Assembly: GCA_021795795.1 (NCBI GenBank)
Contig: JAJYPA010000113.1
Location: forward strand, 1-18,531
Direction: 5' to 3'
Source of the DNA: Pseudomonadota bacterium
GTDB taxonomy: Bacteria; Pseudomonadota; Gammaproteobacteria; Halothiobacillales; Halothiobacillaceae
Length of the DNA: 18,531 nt
Shown: piece after piece, positions 13,810 through 18,531 of the stretch
Numbering within the stretch: position 1 is the stretch's first letter
Layout of the letters: each line of letters opens with the position of its first letter
Program-made: the position numbers and the translations under genes
The notes under the pieces: model-generated
Databases searched by the model: none
Seen by the model: the letters and a program-made list of their open reading frames with translations, nothing else
Told to the model about the DNA's origin: nothing

Positions 13810-16563
13810 TTATTGCGGTCCGATATCAGACCGGCAGATGCCCTGCATGTCGCAGCCGTTGCAGCGGGCGACGCGACACAGCCGGTTGTCGCGGATGTTC
13901 CGGCCAGCGGCGATCACCGCTTCTTCCGTCTCCAGCAGCAGGCGTTCCTCCACCAGTTCCCGCTGGGCCGTGCCAGCGCCTTGGTCCAGGTTATAGATCT
14001 CGATCAGGTCCGCCGAGCGACCGGTCAGCTGCTGGTAGCCCAGGGCATAGATGTGGAGCTGGCGGCTGGTGACGTCCTCCTCCTGGGCGCGCTCGGTGGA
14101 TTTGAAGTCGATGATGATGATCTGCTGGGTATCGGTTCGACGAATCAGGTCAATGCGGCCATGCACCACCACGCCGTCAGCGAGCTTGAGTTCGATGCTC
14201 TTCTCCGCGTACTCAATCTTGTCGAGCAGGTGATGATTCTCGTCCAGGTAGCGGTGCAGAACCCGATCCGCCTGCACCTGCATGTCATCGCGCAATTGCT
14301 GCCAGGCATAGGGCAGGTGCAGGTGGGTGTCGAGCAGTTGCGGCACCGCCCCGGCATCCAGGTATTCACCATCCAGCGCCTTGTGGTGGACTTCCGCTAG
14401 TGCGTCGTGAAGCGATTTGCCGAAGCCGAGCTTCTCGTGAAAACCCGGGTTGAAGCCGTACATGAAGCGCAGTTTGAACTGGTACGGGCACTCGTAGAAG
14501 TACTTCAGCTCGCTGAAGGTTAGCAGGATCTCCGACTGCGCTTGGCGCGGCTGCGGCGGCAGTTTCTCGATGGCCGGCGACGCAGGCTCACGGGTGAGCA
14601 TATAAGCGGAGGCGGTGATTTCGCGCAGGAAGGGCGACTCCTTGGCAAACATGCCTTTGGCCGCCTCGGGTGCCCAAGTGCAGTAGAGATATTTCTTGGC
14701 CCGGGTCAGGGCCACGTAGAGCAAGCGGCGCTCGTCCGCCTCGCCTCCGTCGAGGCGGTGGCCGCCCACCACCGCCGCTGCAGGCAAGACGTGAGACCAC
14801 TTGCGCCCGCCCTGCCCCTTGGCGGGGAATCGGTTCTTCACCAGGTTGGGCAGAAAGACGACGGGGAATTCTGTGCCCTTGGCACGATGCACCGTCATGA
14901 CCTGCACGGCGTCTGGCTGAGCGAAGCCGGTGTCCTCCCAGCCCTCGGGGTAGTAGTCCGGGGCGTTGTGAATCAGATAGCCGGAGAAGCCCGTATACAG
15001 GTCGTCGGGCTTGGTGTGGAAGTGGATGGTCTCGTAATCAGTGATGACCTGGCTGAATTTGCCCAGGTTGTAGAAGACGATTTCGCCTCGCGCCCGCCCG
15101 TCTCCGTCGTGATGGGGGATGACTTCCTCGCGCAGCTCAATCGCGGCGAGGAAACCTGTGTAGGCACCCTGGAGAGAGTAGCTCGACTTTTGCCAGCGAT
15201 TGGGCCAGTCAGCTTTTTCGGCATCCAGCCATGCAATGCCTTGTCGGACTTGCGCCGGTGTCAGGCCCAGATCGGCCTGCCGCCATGCCTGTTCCAGTTG
15301 GGCTGCTGAGACACCGCCGACCAGGTAGTGAAAGAGGGCGCTGGCCGCCTGGACCTCGGCGGTGTCAAATAGCCCGGCCATGCCCTTGACGACATAGGGG
15401 ATGCCGGCCTCGCGCAAGGCATCCAGGATGGGCCCGGCGCTGTTCTTCACGCTGCGCAGGAGGATGGCGCAGTCGGACCACGACAAGCCACGGGTTTCGC
15501 CATTCTCGGTGAACGGCATGCCACGCATTTCCTGAATCTTGTGGGCGATCCATTGGGCTTCTCTGGCTGGGTTGTCGAACTTAAGACAGAGGAGGTCGCC
15601 ATGCCGGAAGGCTTGAGTGCCGGCGCTCTGCATGCGCTTCTCCAGCCGCCCGGCGTTGCGCTCCACGACCTGACTGGCGCTTTCCACCACGCCATCGCTG
15701 CTGCGGAAGTTCTCCGCCAGTGCGATCCGCTGGACACTGGGGTATCTGTCGGCGAAGCCAACGATGTTGGCAATGTCGCTACCGTTCCATTGGTAGATGG
15801 TCTGGTCGTCGTCGCCGACCACGCACAACTGGGCGCCGAGGTCGTGGAGCAGTCGGATCAGGCCTTCCTGCAAAGGGTTCACGTCCTGGTATTCGTCCAC
15901 GATCAGGTATTTCACCCGCTCCGCCATCTTCTGCCGCAGGCCCGCATCGCCCATCAGCGCTTCAACCGCCTCGGTCAGGATCATGCTGTAGTCGAGGTAA
16001 CGGTGGTCGTGGAGCAGGGCCTTGTACTTGGCCAGTGCCTGGCGCACAGGATGATCGTCCAGTGCGGCTTCATCGATCTGCGCCTCGCGCACCAGGGAGA
16101 GGATTTTCATGTAGAGCTTGGAATCCTTCCATCGCTCCAGCCGTTTTCCGTCGTGAGTGGTGAGGTCGCGCAGGCCGCTCTGTATGCTGTAGCGGTCGAT
16201 GAGCAGGCGCTGCTGCACCTCGCTCAGCACCGAATACTTGAGGAAGCGGAAAAGATAGGACTGGAGCAGGTCCAGGCCGAAGCCGTGGATGGTGCCAACA
16301 AACATCTCAGCCAATCCGACGTTCTGCCCCAATTGTTCACGGCACAAGCGGTGAATGCGGTCCTTGAGTTCGCCGGCGGCCTTTTCGGTGAAGGTGAAGG
16401 CCACGATGTTCGCCGGAGTGATGCCCTCGGCGGCCTTGGTGTTCAGGATGTTGACGATGCGCTGGGCCAGTACCTGGGTCTTGCCCGATCCCGCGCAGGC
16501 GATCACCTGGAGGTTGCCATCCAGGTGGTGGATGGCTTGTTGTTGCTGCCTAGTATATTGCAT
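13810..16563 (-). CDS. UvrD/Rep-type helicase fused to an AddB/Cas4-like iron-sulphur nuclease
   Basis: 917 residues from the ATG at 16563; the Shine-Dalgarno site is weak. Superfamily 1A motifs: Q motif YTRQQQQAI (3-11), ACAGSGKT (22-29), FTFTEKAAGELKDRI (56-70), VDEYQDVNP (222-230), VGDDDQTIYQWNGSDI (249-264) and, after residue 550, MTVHRAKGTEFPVVFLP. The C-terminal third is a RecB-type nuclease with His719 (KSLHDAL), GRIDLI (Asp805) and DFKS (Asp819, Lys821). Cys692 together with Cys901, Cys904 and Cys910 (C-x2-C-x5-C) matches the 4Fe-4S staple of AddB and Cas4 nucleases. It thus unwinds and degrades DNA ends. A single-chain helicase-nuclease fits defence or mobile-element processing better than recombinational repair, since no AddA partner is present. 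It lies upstream of the higBA-restriction operon on the same strand. Confidence 0.9.
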   Translation of the reverse strand: MQYTRQQQQAIHHLDGNLQVIACAGSGKTQVLAQRIVNILNTKAAEGITPANIVAFTFTEKAAGELKDRIHRLCREQLGQNVGLAEMFVGTIHGFGLDLLQSYLFRFLKYSVLSEVQQRLLIDRYSIQSGLRDLTTHDGKRLERWKDSKLYMKILSLVREAQIDEAALDDHPVRQALAKYKALLHDHRYLDYSMILTEAVEALMGDAGLRQKMAERVKYLIVDEYQDVNPLQEGLIRLLHDLGAQLCVVGDDDQTIYQWNGSDIANIVGFADRYPSVQRIALAENFRSSDGVVESASQVVERNAGRLEKRMQSAGTQAFRHGDLLCLKFDNPAREAQWIAHKIQEMRGMPFTENGETRGLSWSDCAILLRSVKNSAGPILDALREAGIPYVVKGMAGLFDTAEVQAASALFHYLVGGVSAAQLEQAWRQADLGLTPAQVRQGIAWLDAEKADWPNRWQKSSYSLQGAYTGFLAAIELREEVIPHHDGDGRARGEIVFYNLGKFSQVITDYETIHFHTKPDDLYTGFSGYLIHNAPDYYPEGWEDTGFAQPDAVQVMTVHRAKGTEFPVVFLPNLVKNRFPAKGQGGRKWSHVLPAAAVVGGHRLDGGEADERRLLYVALTRAKKYLYCTWAPEAAKGMFAKESPFLREITASAYMLTREPASPAIEKLPPQPRQAQSEILLTFSELKYFYECPYQFKLRFMYGFNPGFHEKLGFGKSLHDALAEVHHKALDGEYLDAGAVPQLLDTHLHLPYAWQQLRDDMQVQADRVLHRYLDENHHLLDKIEYAEKSIELKLADGVVVHGRIDLIRRTDTQQIIIIDFKSTERAQEEDVTSRQLHIYALGYQQLTGRSADLIEIYNLDQGAGTAQRELVEERLLLETEEAVIAAGRNIRDNRLCRVARCNGCDMQGICRSDIGPQ

Positions 16564-16621
16564 TACTTATTGATCCAGAAAATATTTGTTTGATGGGTCT
16601 TACGTTGAAAGATAAGGTTAA

Positions 16622-18400
16622 TCATAATATTACCCCCGCTTTTTCCAGTGCATTCCTTGCCGCTGACTCGCATGGCGCCTTATCATTTTTCGACGACACG
16701 TGCCGGAACGACCAGGCCTGTCCTGGGCAGCTTTTTAGTAGCCCACCGGTGAATACGCCGTCCTTTGCCGGAAGCGTTTTCATGACCAGAGAAACCCAAT
16801 CCTGCAGTTCTTGTTCGTTTTTGAGCCGGAATACCAGACCGCTGAAGGATTCTTCCACGTTGTCCTTCGTCCCATCGGATTTCTGTGCAGTCCATGTGCG
16901 CCGCTCAATCTCCATCACGAACACGTCACCACTGCTCGTTCGAACCCGCATCACCAAGGCATGACGACGGCGCCCTATCTTTACGTCGATGAACAACCAA
17001 GTATAGCCCCTCTCACCCTTTTTTTGTTCGGGAAAAGGGATCAAAACAGGCTCCAAGTCTTTCTGGATGCCGGCACCGAAGGTGAAAAACCCGATCTCCA
17101 GGATTTCCCTGGGGTATTGTGTCGCCAGCCAGCGGAAGGTATTCCACATGTCCCGCAGTGTACCGCGAGACTCCAGTCGGATCGGTGCGTGGATGGACGC
17201 ATGGCCGATGCCCTTGCCGGTACCGTAGTGTTCCCCAGCAGAGACCGAATCGGTTATGGGACCGATAACCACATCGCCTCCCGTGCGTTGCGTGCGTGCA
17301 TGCCTGACCGGAATTATGGCGGGTGGTCCACCAAGCCACTCCCATGCGATCTCTTCCAGGTCAACTACGCCTGTTCCGTGATTCGGCGCTTCATCCTCGG
17401 CTAGGGACAGCCCCTCGGGAACTAAATTACGGGCTGCCCGTACAGCGCCAGCCCATGCTGCGCTGTTTATCGTTTCCTCGTCCGGTTCCCCGGTTTTATT
17501 CGTATTTGCGCGATCAAGCATGACGGCTGGGGACTTCGGTGGGGACATGCCGATAATGTTCAGGGCCAGGAAGCTGCCAGTTTCGGGAATATCTATGCCA
17601 GCAATACGGATGCGGCCTCGTCCTCGGTTCCACGGCGCCACCTTCAGGAAAATAGGATTGTCACCTGACATGCTCTCTGCCTGAGACCAAATGCTCTTTG
17701 CCTGGTCACGGGCGTAGGGGTCGTATTTCAGGTGCGCGAGGAACAGGGCGTCGTCGTCGCGCATGTCGCGACCCAGGCAAACCGCCCATGTCCCTGGGTT
17801 GTGTGGCAACGGTTCAGACGGTGTGGAGAAAAATCGGCGTTCCGCCTTATCCCAGGGCAATGTCACCAATACACGTTTGACTTCCTCGGAAAATCCATAG
17901 TAGCGGGAGAAGAATTCCATGCAGGGGACCAAAAGCGATGAGGTGCCGTTGTTCTTTGTAGAGAAATGGAGCAATGAACCGTCCGCCATAGCGTTTGGGC
18001 AGCCCTTGAATATGGGGTATGTGTCACGGGGAATAAGCCTACGCTCGTTTGATGGGGCGTTTTTGCCCATGGAAGAGTAGCGCCATCCGCCTGGCGAGAA
18101 ATCGACGTTAAATATCCTGGTGGTGTAACTGGCCCTGGCGATTAGCTTGCCTTCATGCCACACGGTTCCGATACGCATAAACCCAAGGCTGGTGACATTC
18201 ACGCGCTTGCACTGAAAATTATCCAGTAAAATCCCGTCGTTCCTCACTTCCCGAAACAGGACGGTCACCTTTGGTTGGTATTTGTCCGAGCGGTTGGGCG
18301 CGAGCGTCCCATACCACCAGACCATAAATGGTCGACCCTCCAGATCGCCTATGTCGATGGTAACTGGAGCGTAGGCCTTTTTCAGGGGAAGTCGTTCCAT
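16622..18400 (-). CDS. TnsE-like transposition targeting protein
   Basis: 592 residues from the ATG at 18400. An in-frame TTG at 18460 would put a terminator-like hairpin inside the coding sequence, so I prefer the ATG, which has a ggtgg site just upstream. Blocks resembling Tn7 TnsE in order: LVPCMEFFSRYYGFSEEVKRVL (157-178), a mid-region with RGRIRIAGIDIPETGSFLALNIIG (261-284), and a C-terminal domain (about 415-545) with WNTFRWLATQYPREILEI, RRRHALVMRVRTSSGDVFVMEIE and a final FSGLVFRLKNEQELQDW. TnsE directs Tn7 to replicating DNA through the sliding clamp and DNA ends. The N-terminal 150 residues are unlike Tn7 TnsE and rich in aromatic residues. The match is by memory and eye, so the family call is moderate. 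It faces opposite to tniB-tniQ and is 14 kb away from them. Confidence 0.55.
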   Translation of the reverse strand: MERLPLKKAYAPVTIDIGDLEGRPFMVWWYGTLAPNRSDKYQPKVTVLFREVRNDGILLDNFQCKRVNVTSLGFMRIGTVWHEGKLIARASYTTRIFNVDFSPGGWRYSSMGKNAPSNERRLIPRDTYPIFKGCPNAMADGSLLHFSTKNNGTSSLLVPCMEFFSRYYGFSEEVKRVLVTLPWDKAERRFFSTPSEPLPHNPGTWAVCLGRDMRDDDALFLAHLKYDPYARDQAKSIWSQAESMSGDNPIFLKVAPWNRGRGRIRIAGIDIPETGSFLALNIIGMSPPKSPAVMLDRANTNKTGEPDEETINSAAWAGAVRAARNLVPEGLSLAEDEAPNHGTGVVDLEEIAWEWLGGPPAIIPVRHARTQRTGGDVVIGPITDSVSAGEHYGTGKGIGHASIHAPIRLESRGTLRDMWNTFRWLATQYPREILEIGFFTFGAGIQKDLEPVLIPFPEQKKGERGYTWLFIDVKIGRRRHALVMRVRTSSGDVFVMEIERRTWTAQKSDGTKDNVEESFSGLVFRLKNEQELQDWVSLVMKTLPAKDGVFTGGLLKSCPGQAWSFRHVSSKNDKAPCESAARNALEKAGVIL

Positions 18401-18408
18401 GACCCACC

Positions 18409-18447
18409 AAAAATAATAAAGGGCACCATGGTTTGAGCCATAGTGCC
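18409..18447 (-). terminator. Terminator-like hairpin in the leader of the TnsE-like gene
   Basis: On the minus strand a 10-base-pair stem, GGCACTATGG with CCATGGTGCC (one G-T pair), closes a CTCAAA loop (18422-18447). It is followed by a T-rich run (tttattattttt) that ends about eight bases before the ATG at 18400. This is the form of an intrinsic terminator reading leftward. It could end transcription from outside the window or act as an attenuator for the TnsE-like gene. On the + strand no T run follows. Confidence 0.6.
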
Positions 18448-18470
18448 AGTATTGTAGCAATAATAATTGG

Positions 18471-18499
18471 AATGTAGCGATAATTGATGGAAGTCACAA
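18471..18499 (-). promoter_or_regulatory. Candidate promoter upstream of the TnsE-like gene
   Basis: Minus strand: -35 TTGTGA (complement of 18494-18499), a 17-base spacer and -10 TACATT (complement of 18471-18476). Each box matches four of six consensus bases. If used, transcription would begin just before the terminator-like hairpin and have to read through it to reach the ATG at 18400. Predicted by eye, weak. Confidence 0.3.
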
Positions 18500-18531
18500 G
18501 AATCCCCGCCCGTTCACGGCGGGGAGGGATA
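18491..18531 (+). mobile_element. Hairpin resembling an IS200/IS605-family right end (remnant or element continuing off the edge)
   Basis: A perfect 8-base-pair stem, TCCCCGCC (18503-18510) with GGCGGGGA (18518-18525), and a 7-base loop, followed by gggata. Right ends of many IS200/IS605 and TnpB-only elements look like this (AATCCCCGCC..., hairpin, GGGGAGG). One frame through it reads GSHKNPRPFTAGRD, which resembles the C-terminal tail seen in some TnpB proteins. No tnpB lies to its left in this window, so it would be a remnant, or part of something beyond the right edge. A plain GC-rich terminator stem is the alternative. Confidence 0.4.

Noticed and set aside
15541..16593. Rightward open frame of about 350 codons opposite the UvrD-like gene
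   Set aside because: Antisense to well-conserved helicase motifs, so it is a shadow of the high-GC coding strand.
1..18531. CRISPR array, tRNA, rRNA or riboswitch
   Set aside because: No regularly spaced repeats, no cloverleaf-like sequence and no known aptamer pattern was seen; nearly all of the window is coding.

Overview
The window reads as an accessory island from a bacterium, most likely a Gamma- or Betaproteobacterium. The basis is the Tn5053/Tn7-type transposition genes, the HigBA, Mod/Res and AddB-like families, moderate to high GC, and frequent TTG starts with good Shine-Dalgarno sites. The species cannot be fixed from the sequence. No housekeeping genes, tRNA, rRNA or CRISPR array were seen. 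Nearly every base is coding and most neighbouring genes overlap by a few bases.

Left block (1-2804, + strand): the 3' end of a TniB/TnsC-like ATPase gene, a complete tniQ, and a 485-residue protein with twelve CxxC pairs followed by helical domains that resemble the DNA-binding part of tyrosine recombinases. tniB overlaps tniQ and tniQ overlaps the zinc protein, so this is a transposition operon whose tniA/tnsB lies outside the left edge.

Middle-left block (2871-7608), with visibly lower GC in places: a BpsA-like methyltransferase-fold protein translationally coupled to a small unknown protein (family A, WGYGGN motif). A leftward three-gene operon follows, encoding an HTH regulator, an ImmA/IrrE metallopeptidase and a PIN-like nuclease. 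A second, divergently transcribed protein (WGIGNA motif) aligns with family A and appears to be its paralogue. The block closes with an archaeal-type adenylate-kinase-like P-loop kinase. I recognise no named defence system with this set. It is the best candidate here for an undescribed system.

Middle-right block (7723-16563, - strand, high GC): a UvrD-type helicase fused to an AddB/Cas4-like iron-sulphur nuclease, then a tightly coupled operon higB - higA (fused to ImmA/IrrE) - DNA methyltransferase (mod-like) - type III-like restriction helicase/nuclease. Toxin-antitoxin and restriction-modification genes are thus co-expressed.

Right edge (16622-18531, - strand): a 592-residue TnsE-like protein whose leader holds a terminator-like hairpin, and at the very edge a GC-rich hairpin that looks like an IS200/IS605-family end. 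tniB-tniQ on one side and a TnsE-like gene on the other suggest that the defence genes are cargo of a Tn7-like element or of nested elements. The element's ends are not visible, so its limits are unknown.
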